Of a stretch of DNA of 60,000 nucleotides, positions 10,101 to 20,904 are shown in pieces. The translations under genes were made by a program, and so were the position numbers. The stretch's first letter is position 1, and every line of letters starts with the position of its first letter. A model generated the notes under the pieces. It was given only the letters and a program-made list of their open reading frames with translations. It was not told the origin of the DNA and did no database searches. Location of the stretch: NCBI GenBank assembly GCA_914767715.1, contig OU612066.1, forward strand, positions 14,515,001 to 14,575,000, given 5' to 3'. The DNA is from Membranipora membranacea. Taxonomy: Eukaryota; Bryozoa; Gymnolaemata; Cheilostomatida; Membraniporidae.

Positions 10101-12705
10101 CATATCTCGGTAGGTTTTACTGTTTATCTAGGAACTAAGGACTAAAACTACTTCCACTCCAAGTTTCTTGGTCGTTTTCAAACTTCTGAATCAACCAAGC
10201 AAGACTAATCTTTGTAGCAGATCGGAAAACTAGTCAACAATGAAAATTGGTCACAATAAGCTATTTTGTTGTCGGGAAGGCCACAGATTGAATTTCTCAT
10301 TGCATCACATGAATGAAGTGAGAACATCGGTGACCATTGCACTTCTGATCAGATGTAATTTGACTGAGGCAAACAGGTTTTATGTGGTATGATGCTTGCA
10401 AACACAAAATATTTCATGATCATGAACCAGAACCATGAACAGATCCGCATACTATCACAGGATTCCTTCACCTGCCCATTTACAAAAGAGGGCACAACTC
10501 TTGTCCTAAGTCTATTAGTAAAAATATTCTATTTTAATGTTATCAAATTATATATATAATATTTCTTTTTAGTTGTATCTCACCTATCAGCCGAAGATCT
10601 CGCTGCTGGATTTCACTAGTTGTGCGCAGTTTTTTTCGATCAGTCTCAGTTCATATGATGCTCTCTATATGTGTAAATATTATCTAGAGTTTAATTTAGC
10701 TGACTTAGTGCTCACCATCAACAATTTTAGTAAGCTGAGTTGGAATCTCATATAAAGTAAAGAGGATGCGTATATATAGGCTAGCCATAAATTTTGCTAT
10801 AGCATAATAGCGCAAAAAGATGAACCCCCCCTCCCCCCCACTCCTCTCAAGTATGTGAAATAGATGTTAAATATATATGCACATAAGATCTGACAATTAT
10901 TTCCTTCATCTGGTTCAAACCGATCAATCGATGGGGTGTGGCAGCTCATCGTCGTCATGATATAGAAGGCATTAGCTTAGCGAAAGTGGTAGGCGAGGCG
11001 AAAATCATTAGCTTGGGTGCTGTAAGCTCCTCCTGTGGGGTCTGGGGCAAAGCCCCACATCCTACAAAGCATTATGATGTATAAAAACAACAAAAGGAGT
11101 CCAGAATGAGCTAATTCTGATATGCATTATTCAACTGTAATGTTTTTTGGGCTACTTTATTTCAAATTCTAGGTCAGGATATGCATTCCCGTCTACTCTA
11201 AAACTACAGGCCTGATATATGTTGCTGTAACTGTTATTAATATGACTGTATATATTAGGATGAGTACAAGCGCAAAATGGCAATCCCTCCTCCCCTGTGC
11301 AACTTGCTGTTATTGTTATTGATGTGACTTTTTTCAATGTATTTATATAGGACAGATGTCATCATGCTCAATGAACAGTTCATGGCCTCTGTACTTATCC
11401 TGAGAAGAAGATTCTGCTGGAGCTACTCGGATATGTTTTATCAGAGTGGAAACATTCTCAACTCGGAAGTGTTAGATTTCTCAGAAGAGGACCGGCTGGA
11501 GCTTTTAAAGAGGAATCACGGAGAGGTGCTGCTCTATGAAGCTATGAATACAACCTGGTGGGCTCAAGATGAGGTCACAAGTGGTGAAATATTTAAAGAG
11601 GTGAGTACACATTATTTTCTGCTGTAGATTGATCATTGCAAATTGGTCACTTTGGTTAAAAAAGTGACGTCTATCGTGTGATCATGCATTCACATAACTC
11701 AATTATGATATTGATCTGAGTCTGAATCTGAGTCAGCGAGTCTAGCGAGATACCCTTACCAGTTCTGTCATCTTGAAACCATAATATGAGAATCAGGGCC
11801 GATAGTAGCCTCTGTTGACAAGCTTTGTCAAGACAAGCTAAGCCAATAGGGCACAATAATGTTTATCCCACAACGCAACTTCTGGAAAGCCCAGTGAGAT
11901 TCAATGATATCGCTGCATTGTGGGACAGCTGTTAACATGCCCTGTCAAGACCAAACACGCATAGGGACCTGACAATACTCAGCTTTCAACAACTGCAATA
12001 ACAAATGATGCTTTGCTTTTTGAATATTCCTGAAAGAATGAATGATATATTTGCATCATCATCTTGATAAAAAAAAATTTTCCAGTCCTCATTGAATCAG
12101 GTTCATTCCTAGATCTAAGACTGGACACCACGATAATCAGAGTATTTGAGGCGCTAATTCGTGACTGAGCCATTGCATTGTGTAGAAGCAATGGTGTTAC
12201 CATAAATTTGTCACTGTGATCAATTTTGTATTAATTTTCTCTTCAAATATGTGTTTGACTAAATGTAACATAAAATTTGCAAACTCAAAACTTTATCGAA
12301 ATTTAGCCAATTTATCAATAACAAAAAATCTGGATTGTGGGCCAGAAATTGACAATTGACAATTAACATCACCTCAATGCATCAATGCCTCCGTGCTCCA
12401 TATAGTGTCCGGTCTCGGTGTATGGTTTGATACGAATATAGTTTTCACCACTCTCCTTTTACCATTATCTACCTTACCTATCTCTTGCTATTTTTTAGGT
12501 TGAATACTTCGATACGCTCAACAGCAAAATACCAAAATATTGTGAAGAAGTTACAAAAACTCAGACTGATTACATAATAGAAGAGACCCGCTGGCACGAA
12601 ACTGTCCATCTCACACCATTGTGGTGTAAAGCCTTTACATGCATGAAACCAGGGCCTTGTTTATTTAGTGAAGGGGAGTGTATTCGCAGTCAAACTCAGA
12701 GTTAG
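7174..12705 (+). CDS. Galactose-3-O-sulfotransferase-like (Gal3ST family) sulfotransferase, 5 exons
   Basis: The model is exons 7174-7501, 9312-9481, 9925-10109, 11351-11600 and 12499-12705. They have consensus splice sites and phases 1, 0, 2, 0, giving 379 residues. That is close to the 400-residue size of animal Gal3ST enzymes, Golgi type II proteins that move sulfate from PAPS to position 3 of galactose on glycolipids or glycans. Motifs: a short N-terminal hydrophobic stretch (residues 5-15); a 5'-phosphosulfate loop VKVSKTGTTTL at 67-77; family-typical INHALYNR at 126-133; a 3'-phosphate motif VVPVREPVAWFKSS at 147-160; and LLYEAMNTTWW in exon 4. Intron 1 contains a hAT-like element. The start may lie further upstream because a possible acceptor directly precedes the ATG, and the membrane anchor looks short. 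Family assignment is firm; the acceptor sugar is not known. Confidence 0.85.
7684..8917. mobile_element. hAT-like non-autonomous transposon in sulfotransferase intron 1
   Basis: The left end CAGTGGTACTTTTGTA and the right end, read on the other strand, are identical for 16 bp, and both continue to a shared GTGGAGCTC. The element is flanked by the 8-bp direct repeat GTGACAAG (7676-7683 and 8918-8925). CAGNG-type ends and 8-bp duplications are hallmarks of hAT transposons. It has no transposase. It carries palindromes built on AGTGGAGCTC at 7709-7770 and a LINE fragment. Its absence from the coding exons means the host gene is not obviously damaged. Confidence 0.8.
7905..8300 (+). mobile_element. 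LINE reverse-transcriptase C-terminal fragment
   Basis: An open stretch contains GKASQRMHVVKKML and FKSCVVSLSMYLLSACF. This resembles the segment after the thumb domain in jockey/CR1-type LINE proteins. It continues out of frame with FNLIVKDNSL and VASSFIDKVYASFSRN. It lies inside the hAT-like element, either inserted into it or captured by it. No catalytic domain is present. Confidence 0.55.
9598..9671. repeat. Fold-back repeat, AGCCTGTCTTGAC family (copy 1)
   Basis: AGCCTGTCTTGACAAGCTTTG is followed, after a C-rich loop, by an inverted copy ending CAAGACAGGCT. The same terminal sequence occurs at 11806-11840, 31530-31613 and 59786-59817. Confidence 0.75.
11806..11840. repeat. Compact palindrome, AGCCTGTCTTGAC family (copy 2)
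   Basis: A 35-bp near-palindrome runs from TAGCCTCTGTTGACAAGC to GTCAAGACAAGCTA with essentially no loop. It sits in intron 4 of the sulfotransferase gene. Confidence 0.7.
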
Positions 12706-12761
12706 ACTATTTTGTTTGCATATTGATTTTTCTATTTGAATTCTGGGTAGGAAATTGCTTC

Positions 12762-12870
12762 AATCCAGTTGAACTATTGCTACCACCCAGTTAAACTTTT
12801 GGTGCAACCCACTTGAACCATTCCCACCACCCAGTTGAATCATTGCTGCAACCCTGTTGAACAACTGCTA
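12762..12870 (+). repeat. Degenerate ~22-bp repeat array (array 1)
   Basis: Variants of CCAGTTGAACCATTGCTACC recur about every 20-25 bp, five times or so. The same motif recurs in the same orientation at 13633-13705. It lies just after the sulfotransferase stop codon. Confidence 0.7.
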
Positions 12871-13632
12871 CTATAGTGGGCTCCCAACTTAAGTGACTGT
12901 GGGGCCACTCCACCTTTGCACAGTAGCACGGCCTGCGCAGGGCGCACCAAGTGTGAGGTTGATGACGATTTTTCTGACATGATTCTATCATTTATGACTT
13001 GAATTCACAAGTTAGTTGCAGCGATTGCTACAGTTTAGCTATTTGTATAAAAAGAGACCAAGTCCTACTCCTAACATATAAAAATGTACCCAACTAAACA
13101 AATTCAGTTTAGTAATGAAACAATCTATCAAGCCAAGGTTAAGGTTAATTTATAATAACCAGCGGACTCCGGAGTTCCAAAATAGGTCTGTCGTACATCA
13201 GTTCATATTAAAGATGGTTAATAAAAAAATCATACTAGAAATGCCGCGATCATAAATGCCACAAAACTTCAAGGGTGTGGATGATTTACACTCAGGTAGT
13301 CGATTGGGTTTATGATGGATGGCCAATTGGCGATGTCATTATAAGTGCAAATTGAAATGGCTGTCCTTTCCATGCCACCTATGAGGGAGACAGCCTGAGT
13401 ATCACTGTCCTATTAGGTGGCAGAACTCCCCCCACAATTATTTTCAGTGAATACAGCCATAGAATATTGCGCACAATATTATGTTATGTTAAAAATAAAA
13501 ATTAAAGGCACAGCAGTATTTTTTCTGGTTTCGAATTGAAATAAATATTAAACGGTTCTTGAAAAGCCAAAGTTACAAAGAAGGAAAGAAAGAGTTTGTG
13601 AATATCGAGGAGTTGTGCTACCTCTATAGCAT

Positions 13633-13705
13633 TATCGCAGCTACCACCCAGTTAACCATTGCTTCCAGCCAGTTGAACCATTGCTATCAGCCAGTTGAAC
13701 AGGCT
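13633..13705 (+). repeat. Degenerate ~22-bp repeat array (array 2)
   Basis: Three further copies of the CCAGTTGAACCATTGCT motif, about 0.8 kb from the first array and in the same orientation. The two arrays may mark the ends of one old element or be a split minisatellite. Confidence 0.6.
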
Positions 13706-13856
13706 TCGTGCTCATCCTTGTAAAGAATTGTTATTATCATACATGTATACCACTCGAGACTTCTGCCGTATGATCGGTATCAGGTGTTATCTGTTATTAA
13801 ATACAACCTGATCATATCTCAGGATATGAGAGATTGAATAATATTTGCATAGGTCA

Positions 13857-14963
13857 TTGTCTCTATCTCAGGCGCTACACATGTTATATTCTGTGTCATG
13901 GCCAGGACTTGCGTACTGGACCTCACAGTCAATAACACTTTCACATCTAGATAGCATTGCTGTCAACAGGGAAATCAGTATAGTCATAATACAAGAGCCA
14001 ATCAGCAAGATAATTCACCAATTGATAGATGGCGTGGCCGGCGAAACATCAACCCTGCACTGTTCTTGGTGTTGTCGGATCGAGAAAGATCACGACAGTT
14101 CACTGCTGGCAGAGTTCATATGAGATTACTTTATAATACTGAATGCAGTTTTTCGGCAGTTTGATGATTTTATTACTGAACTACACCCTGGGGCAAATGC
14201 CCCAGGCAACTGATAAATTGCAACGCAAAGTTGTAACTGAATCTTCAGAGCAAAAACCACTGTTCTTTATACTGACCTGTATAAATAGGTCGTAAAAATA
14301 GAAACAGGTGGGATGATACGTCATTATTTTGATGGCCAACCTCCGCATTTAGATGGTAATTAAATGTGCAAAAAATGGAAGTAAATGCGGAAGAGTATAA
14401 CAATTAATCAGATTAAGACCATGGCAACCATGACAGTGCAATATACAATGCCTAACTTCATGTAGAGTCATGCACCTAGGCGTGTCACATACAGTGTATG
14501 TGACAGTGTCACTGAGCACTCTGCTTATTATTTGCAAACCACTGATATGGATTAAATGGATCAGAAGGCACTATATAGCAAACTGTTGAGGAGTACTTTT
14601 GCCTCTGCAACATAGAGTCTGAATAAATTCACCTAGACTGAGTACCTAAATTGGGAAATCAATTGAAACCCATAATTTGGAAATACTTGGGCCTTAATGG
14701 AACACTGGTTTTGGTATCTCATAACCTTGAACACTGGGAGTTGCCTTTCTCTATGAGTGGCAGCGCCACCATTGCTGTGCAGCAGCAATAGTCTAGGTTA
14801 CAATACAAGACTACCGTGCATAACTGAGAGTTCGACCCTCTGCAGTCCTTACTCAATGGTGAAAGATGATGACAGCATTAGCAATATCTTCAGAACCGGA
14901 TCCTCAAATTTTGAACCATTGGCAGTGCAAAATTTGTTACCAAAGTTGAAAAATAGATTGTGA
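13857..14963 (+). CDS. Possible small unrecognised gene, 3' exons only
   Basis: Two stretches look protein-like. The first follows an acceptor-like CTCTATCTCAG and stays open to 14123 (LAYWTSQSITLSHLDSIAV, then REISIVIIQEPISKIIHQ). The second is open to a stop at 14963 (SMVKDDDSISNIFRTGSSNF, then VQNLLPKLKNRL) and follows a plausible acceptor near 14751. No family is recognised, the join between them is uncertain and no start is evident. It may be the end of an unannotated gene or chance open frames. Confidence 0.2.
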
Positions 14964-15067
14964 TTCTACCCTGCATCCTGTGCAGACGATCAAGATCGCC
15001 TGCAGATAATGAAGCGCCCATCAAACAAACTTGTGTTATCAGTATAAGTTAACTGTTATATAGATAA

Positions 15068-15075
15068 TATAAAAG
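15068..15075 (+). promoter_or_regulatory. Candidate TATA box of the first collagen gene
   Basis: TATAAAAG lies 54 bp before the ATG at 15122, which would put the transcription start near 15098. The position is compatible with a core promoter. No transcript data support it. Confidence 0.4.
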
Positions 15076-15121
15076 ATACTTGCACTTGTCTCATATCGCA
15101 TATCATCTCACACAAAGCGAT

Positions 15122-17308
15122 ATGGAGAAGTCAAAGGATTTGCACTGCAAGCAAAGTCAATGGATTCGTGTAGGGTTGGCGCTCTCACTTCTTATAAATG
15201 TATTCGTAGTTTTCTGTATACTATATGGGGGATATTACGTCATAACAAACGATAAAGATTTGAGAGGACAGATAACATCTCTGCAGCAAAAATACGATCA
15301 GGTATGGTTTCTGCCACCTATTATGAATTTTATTTTAGCATGCCAAAAATAATCTCACAATTCAACTTAAACCAGGAATTCAAATTTTAATTCAGGGAAG
15401 TCCTTAACATTAACATAAATCTGAACTCCCTGGGAATTCCAGAGAGTTGCATTGTGGGATATTTATTAACATACCCTTTGAATGTCCTGTTTATGACAAA
15501 ACAGAGGGTGGGCTGCCCCTAAAGAGGGACGCAAGTTGCCCGGAGCCCTCGTACTGAGAGTGTGATGCATCCTAGTAAACTAGAATGCATCCTTAAGGTG
15601 AGGCCATGGTAGACCTCCTAATCATGAGTGTGCAGCAAGCTGCAAGAAACTGAAACAGGCACTAATCAGCCATTGGCAGTGACACTTTGATCTTAGCCAA
15701 TAAGCTGAGAAGCGACCCTTTGAATGTTGGGTGATTTTAGAAACAGGGGTATTGTGCATGTATACAAAGGCAAGGTACAAGGGACGGTACATCTGTATGA
15801 ACTGATGTGCATTTATTTTGTGACCTAAATAGTACCAGAAGTTCATACAGGGTATGTTTTTTTAACAATTTAAAGCTCCTAAGGACATGCACGCTTATTT
15901 TTTGTTTTTGTTCAATAGTTAGAACAGAAGTTGCTGCCAGAGACACAGAACAACAGGGAGAAGAGGGAGATAATATCAGCTGGTAAATCTGATATATCTA
16001 CACTACTGAGAGGTCCAGTCGGTCCAGTAGGTCCACCTGGTGCGACGGTAAGTTCCAGTCTAAGGTTCATCATTATCACGAATTGATATTGACATTTACG
16101 TTATGCAATACTGGTTGGTTAATACGTTGGTTAATCACTCACCGAATCCCAAATGATGGGTGGTGAAATAGTTAGTGCCTTAAGGGGGTGGCTGCAGTAT
16201 CAGCGCCAATTTGCTGTCAGTTTGTAGACAGGTTAGAGCACACCTTGGGCCAATCTCACCATGTAGTAAGTGGACTGCAGTGGGATTTAAACCCACTACA
16301 TTCAACATTTGTGTGCTGAAGACAAGTGCTCTAACAATTTGAGAAACCTCCTACTCCAGTTAATATCTTATGTAGGATACATTTGAACAGTACCTAAATC
16401 TTGGATACACATTGCTGTTTGCAGGGTCAAGACGGGCGCGACGGGAGGGATGGCAAAGATTTTGCCTCATTGAAAATTCTTCAGGATGTTGTCCATAAAG
16501 GTATGTACAATAATAAATGGAGACATGTTATTTGAATAAATTGAGAATATAAATGAAGGTACAGAAATCACCCCCTAGATAAGAGATATTTATTTATCCA
16601 ACTGTGTAACTTTTTCTGGTTAGATCTAACAATTATTGCAACTTTTCTTCATTCTATATACCACAATAATCTATTGTTTCATTATTTCTTCCAGAATGGG
16701 ATCAATTCTCTGCAAAATTGCCTCACTATGCAGGAGCAGTCTACACAAGGTGGGGTAAGACAGCATGCCCCGCAACATCTAAGATAATCTACAAAGGATT
16801 TATGGCTGGGCCTGATCACAGAGCTGCAGGGGGCGGGGCAAACTATCAGTGCTTGCCATCAGATCCGGAATATGACGCTCGAGCCCCAGATGCAAAGAAT
16901 GCAGCCTTCACCTCAGTTTGGTATCATCAAACAGTCGGCAACACTTTCTCCAAGGCTCTTTCATGGCAATCAGTACCCTGCTCAGTCTGTGAGGTCAACC
17001 AGAGAGTGACAAAGATTATGATTCCAGCTAAAACAAGATGCCCTACAAGTGACTGGACACTTGAATACAAAGGCTTCATCATGACTGCTGCTGATCAGTA
17101 TACCCCGGATGATCCAATCGAAGACAGATGGTTTAAGGGCACTTATGAATGTGTAGATGAGTTTGCAGAAGGTGCACCGTACAAACCATCGGGGGCATAT
17201 GAAGGGGCCCCGATATATACTGTAAAAGCGGACTGTGACAAGTTTTACCAGCATTGCCCGCCTTATCAGGGTGGGAAAGCATTGTCATGTGTTGTCTGTT
17301 CTAAATAA
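15122..17308 (+). CDS. Transmembrane short-chain (C4/spongin-like) collagen, paralogue A
   Basis: Exons 15122-15301, 15919-16047, 16425-16500 and 16695-17308 have phases 0, 0, 1 and give 332 residues. The protein is type II: a short cytoplasmic start, then a membrane span WIRVGLALSLLINVFVVFCI (about residues 14-33). A short heptad-like stretch (LRGQITSLQQKYDQLEQKLL) follows, then a furin-type site NREKR near residue 75. The collagen domain has only eight Gly-X-Y triplets, from GPV to GKD, split over exons 2 and 3. The C-terminal domain, about 200 residues and rich in Cys, starts near YAGAVYTRWGKTACP and ends SCVVCSK. It matches the non-collagenous domain of sponge short-chain collagens. Furin cleavage would release a trimeric ectodomain; that is inferred. 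A TATA-like box lies upstream and AATAAA occurs near 17650. Paralogue B is the next gene. Confidence 0.88.
15681..15717 (-). pseudogene. U2 snRNA 5'-end relic
   Basis: On the minus strand the sequence reads GTCGCTTCTCAGCTTATTGG and then CTAAGATCAAAGTGT. This matches the conserved 5' end of U2 snRNA (CGCTTCTC...GGCTAAGATCA). The invariant branch-point-pairing segment GTAGTA that should follow is replaced by unrelated sequence, and I see no Sm site. It is a pseudogene or the head of an snRNA-derived retroposon, inside intron 1 of collagen A. Confidence 0.65.
16189..16355 (-). mobile_element. tRNA-derived SINE, second copy
   Basis: Diverged copy of the element at 2349-2524 in the same orientation. 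It shares the body (TAGAGCACA, GTGGACTGCAGTGGGATTT) and the tRNA-like head, but the A and B boxes are mutated. It sits in intron 2 of collagen A. Confidence 0.6.
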
Positions 17309-18381
17309 GAATTTGAGTGAGCTTGTTCAACATGACTGGCAGCTACCTATCATTGTCTATTTTTTCTTTCAAATTTTGCTATTTTCAAATTTGTTGACTT
17401 TAAATTCCGCTTTTTTGTTTGATTTTTACGGGCAGGTCATGAAATGATTAGGGAAGCCATTTGTTAACTCTAGCTAAGATAGATCCATTTGCCTGCATTC
17501 GTTGCCCCCCCTCCACTGGTCACGCCGCTTTTGACCTGAGCCTTGGTCACCCTCTAGTAATTATATTGGATTCCAAATATTTCAACATGAATTGACAACT
17601 AATCCATCCGATACCCCCTAATTTTTTAGTATCAAGCTGTCCTCTATCCTAATAAATAAGAAATATCTTTATGTTTTCTTTCTGTTATGCAACAACTTGT
17701 AAATTTGGTAATTTACAACTCTGAGTATCAAATACTGGCCTCCTAGAACAGACCAAGAAGATCTCAGGTGACAGAAATTGGGTTGAGCCATGTGAGGGTG
17801 TGCCGTGTGAAATATATACTATATATATACTTATGTACAGGCCTTAGTAGTTTTTACGTAACAGGAGAGAAGCTGTGCTTGGCAGTGGTGCTCTTGGTTA
17901 TAAAACAATCTCTAGTTCAAATTTATTCAACTTGTTGGGCTTGCAATAGAGATGAGATCGTGACATAAACCAACATAGTCCGGGGTTTGAGTAAATGAGC
18001 TGCAAGGCCACTGCTTATACCGCTCTCATCAGTTAATTGGTGAGGGGTCCTCCGGCCAAGAGAGGAGAAAACATAGAGGAAGGAATCTAATCTGTATAAT
18101 GGTTGGTAACAGTAATGCAAAGTGATACAATATATTATGATGTAATTTTAAATAAATTCAAACGTCTATCTTCAAATCACAAAACTCAATGACAAAATCA
18201 ATGGTTTAGTGCCGCACAAGTCGAACAGGTGAGAAATCTCGAACAAGAAGCTGGTGGTGATTGCTGATGATAACAACTTATCTGTTACGTGAAATCATTA
18301 TCTAAACATGGCTTTATCTCATTGGCAGTCCAAATTTCGTGTTCTAGCACAGCTCATCAGTCAGCACATCATCACAGAGAG
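17309..18381. other. Spacer between collagen genes A and B
   Basis: No gene is seen. At 17485-17550 there is a stretch (CCATTTGCCTGCATTCG and, about 30 bp further on, GGTCACGCCGC) that recurs in diverged form at 45098-45165. This suggests one more short dispersed repeat. Confidence 0.45.
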
Positions 18382-20647
18382 ATGGGGGACGGAAAGAATT
18401 CAAGTCACAAGCACAGCTGGTGGTTTAGTACAGGATTGGTACTATCGCTGCTTATAAATGTAGCCGTGATCTGTTGTATGTTCCATGGTGGATATCATTT
18501 CATGTCTATCACTCAGAATCTGCAAGATCAAATTACAGTACTGCAGCACCAACAAGATCAGGTATGCATGCTAACCTCCATATAAACATACTGATACACC
18601 ATTCATAATAACTTTGACTGTTTCATACTTTGAAACGTTTGGTGTGAAGAATTTAATATCAAGGTCACACCTTTCATGCTCTTCATGATGATTGGTTGAA
18701 GGAGTGCGGAATACCAACCCTTAATAGGGAGCTCTTGAGAAGACTGATCATTGTACTTCAATGAACAGAGAGAGTTCATCAGCTACTCGATAGAAGAATA
18801 CTCTAAATAATAAATTATTTTCTGACCATTACTTATGTTTTGTGTCTCTTTTCGATAGCCCGAGGAGCCGTTCAACCCACAGATAAACAGCAGGGAGAAG
18901 AGAGAAGTTATATCTGTGGACAAATCAGTTTTTTCGACTCTGTTGAGGGGTCCGGCTGGTCCACCTGGCTTGCCGGTAAGTTTACATTGAGTAAAACCCA
19001 AAATACAATTGGATAATATAATATGTTTGATAATGTTCCGTTTAGGATTTTATTTATTTTATATGAAAGTCTTTACAATAGAGTGAGTAACGTAGTAGCA
19101 AATGTGTTGGCTCTGATTGGGTGAGTGGGGAGAAGAAGAGCCAACGCCAGGTCAATAAGTACTTTCAGGAAAGTACCTTTGACCTTGACATTGCCTTACG
19201 TTTAGGGCTAGCTTTGACCTGTTTAATGATTAAGGTAGAGCGCCTGCTTTGAGATCCGAGGGTCAAGGATTCAAAACCACATCTGGTCAAATTTTCATCT
19301 TATGCAATATCCCTCATTCAGCAATTTCAAGGTCTAAGGAACTTTGGCCCAGATGTTTTAAAGATTGTGAAAATATCTAAAAAATACTTTGCGTTGTACA
19401 AATTTTATAGGGAAGAGATGGGCAGAACGGAAAAGATGGAAGGGATTTTGCCTCATTGAAGTTACTACAGGATGTGGTACATCGCGGTAAGGACCAAGAC
19501 CATTTGTCTCTATGAAGGGTCACACACATAGACGTAATATACTGTATAATATAAATAATTATATAATATGGCCACACATAATCGATATAGGGTAGGCCTG
19601 TAGTTCTAGGGCCGTGCCTCTCCAAACAAAGTGGCATGAAAACATTGATCTTGAATTATCAACTCAGCTCAATACATCTGCTATTTATCTACCTATTGCT
19701 TTGGATTCACATAGACCTGACAGTAGAAACTTACAGCAGCCCACCTGGGGTAACTTCCCACCATCAAAGATTATTGTCTCCCCTACAATTTTCTTCAAAC
19801 TATGGCCCTGAAGGATAGCCTGGGCAGGCTGTCGGGGGCAGGTGGATGGGGGACACCCACGCGCCCCCAACAGCCTGCCCAGGCTACCTGTAGGGGCCAA
19901 GTTTATTTCCTCTGGTGTTTTGGCTATAGATTTTGCATATTTGAGCGCCTCACTATGCTCAGCCATCAGTTCAGAGAGAACAGTCATGTTCTATTTACTA
20001 TCATAGCTATAACTAAATGTTGTGTTTATGTTTAAGAGTGGGCTCAGTTCTCATCTAAAATGGCAACATATGCAGGAGTAGTATACACAAGGTGGGGCCG
20101 GACTGAGTGTCCTACAACATCTAAAATAATCTACAATGGATTCATGGCTGGGCCTGATCACAGAGCAGCAGGAGGTGGAGCTAACTACCAATGCTTGCCA
20201 TCAGATCCGGAATATGTGGATAACCCTCCGGAAGTTCTTCACTCAGCCTTCACCTCTGTTTGGTATCATGGAACGGTAGAACAAACCTTCACCAAATCTC
20301 TGTCCTGGAAGTCTGTACCCTGCTCGGTCTGTGAAACACAACAGAGAGTGACAAAGATTATGATTCCAGCTAAAACACAATGCCCTACTAGTGACTGGAC
20401 ACTTGAGTACAAAGGCTTCATCATGACTGCAGCTGATCGCTTGGCAGGTGATCTTCTAGGAGATGCTTTTTTCAAAGGCACCTATGAATGCGTCGATGAG
20501 TCAGCGGAAGGTGAACCATTCAAGCCCATAGATACATATGAAGGTGCTCCGATATATACAGTATCCGCAGACTGCGACAAGTTTTACAAGCATTGTCCTC
20601 CCTACCAAAGTGGGAAAGCAATATCATGTGTTGTTTGCTCAAAGTGA
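18382..20647 (+). CDS. Transmembrane short-chain (C4/spongin-like) collagen, paralogue B
   Basis: Exons 18382-18561, 18859-18975, 19411-19486 and 20037-20647 give 327 residues. They have the same phases (0, 0, 1) as gene A and the same exon 1 and exon 3 lengths (180 and 76 nt). Order along the protein: cytoplasmic start; membrane span (FSTGLVLSLLINVAVICCMF); a short spacer; furin-type site SREKR; seven Gly-X-Y triplets (GPA to GRD); and the Cys-rich C-terminal domain with TRWGRTECP, YQCLPSDPEY, SDWTLEYKGFIMTAAD and a CVVCSK end. It lies about 1.1 kb after gene A in the same orientation, a clear tandem duplication. Intron 3 holds a fold-back element. I chose the ATG at 18382 because it gives the same N-terminal length as gene A; an in-frame ATG lies at 18289. 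Confidence 0.88.
19205..19330 (+). mobile_element. Possible tRNA-derived SINE (different family)
   Basis: The stretch TGATTAAGGTAGAGCGCC and, about 30 bp later, GGATTCAAAACC have tRNA-like A- and B-box layout (TAGAGCGCC is a typical D-arm end). Stems are imperfect, so this is a degenerate tRNA-derived sequence and not a gene. It is in intron 2 of collagen B. Confidence 0.4.
19803..19901. repeat. GC-rich fold-back element, ~99 bp
   Basis: The left arm TAGCCTGGGCAGGCTG with TGGCCCTGAAGG outside it is mirrored by GCAGCCTG-type sequence and GTAGGGGCCAA on the right, giving arms of about 45 bp around a short loop. It lies in intron 3 of collagen B. Its GC content is far above the surrounding DNA. 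Confidence 0.7.
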
Positions 20648-20904
20648 AACATCGTGTGTTCAAGATTTCTCTTGGGTCTAGTTTTTTTATTCCTTTATTA
20701 TTTTTGATATTCATGTCGAGCTTAAGACCATAATGTTGTGCGTGTCAATCCGTCATAAACTTGATACCAAAATAATTGTGAACAGTGATTGGGAGTCGTC
20801 AGATGATTGGTCGTAAACAGGTAACTCCTGAGTGACTCATTGTAATTATCACAGCAGAATATATAATATATACTTTTATTGTCAGCAACAATTCAGCATT
20901 ACTA

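Noticed and set aside
15622-15946. Minus-strand open frames in collagen A intron 1
   Set aside because: They overlap each other and the U2 relic, and show no motif.
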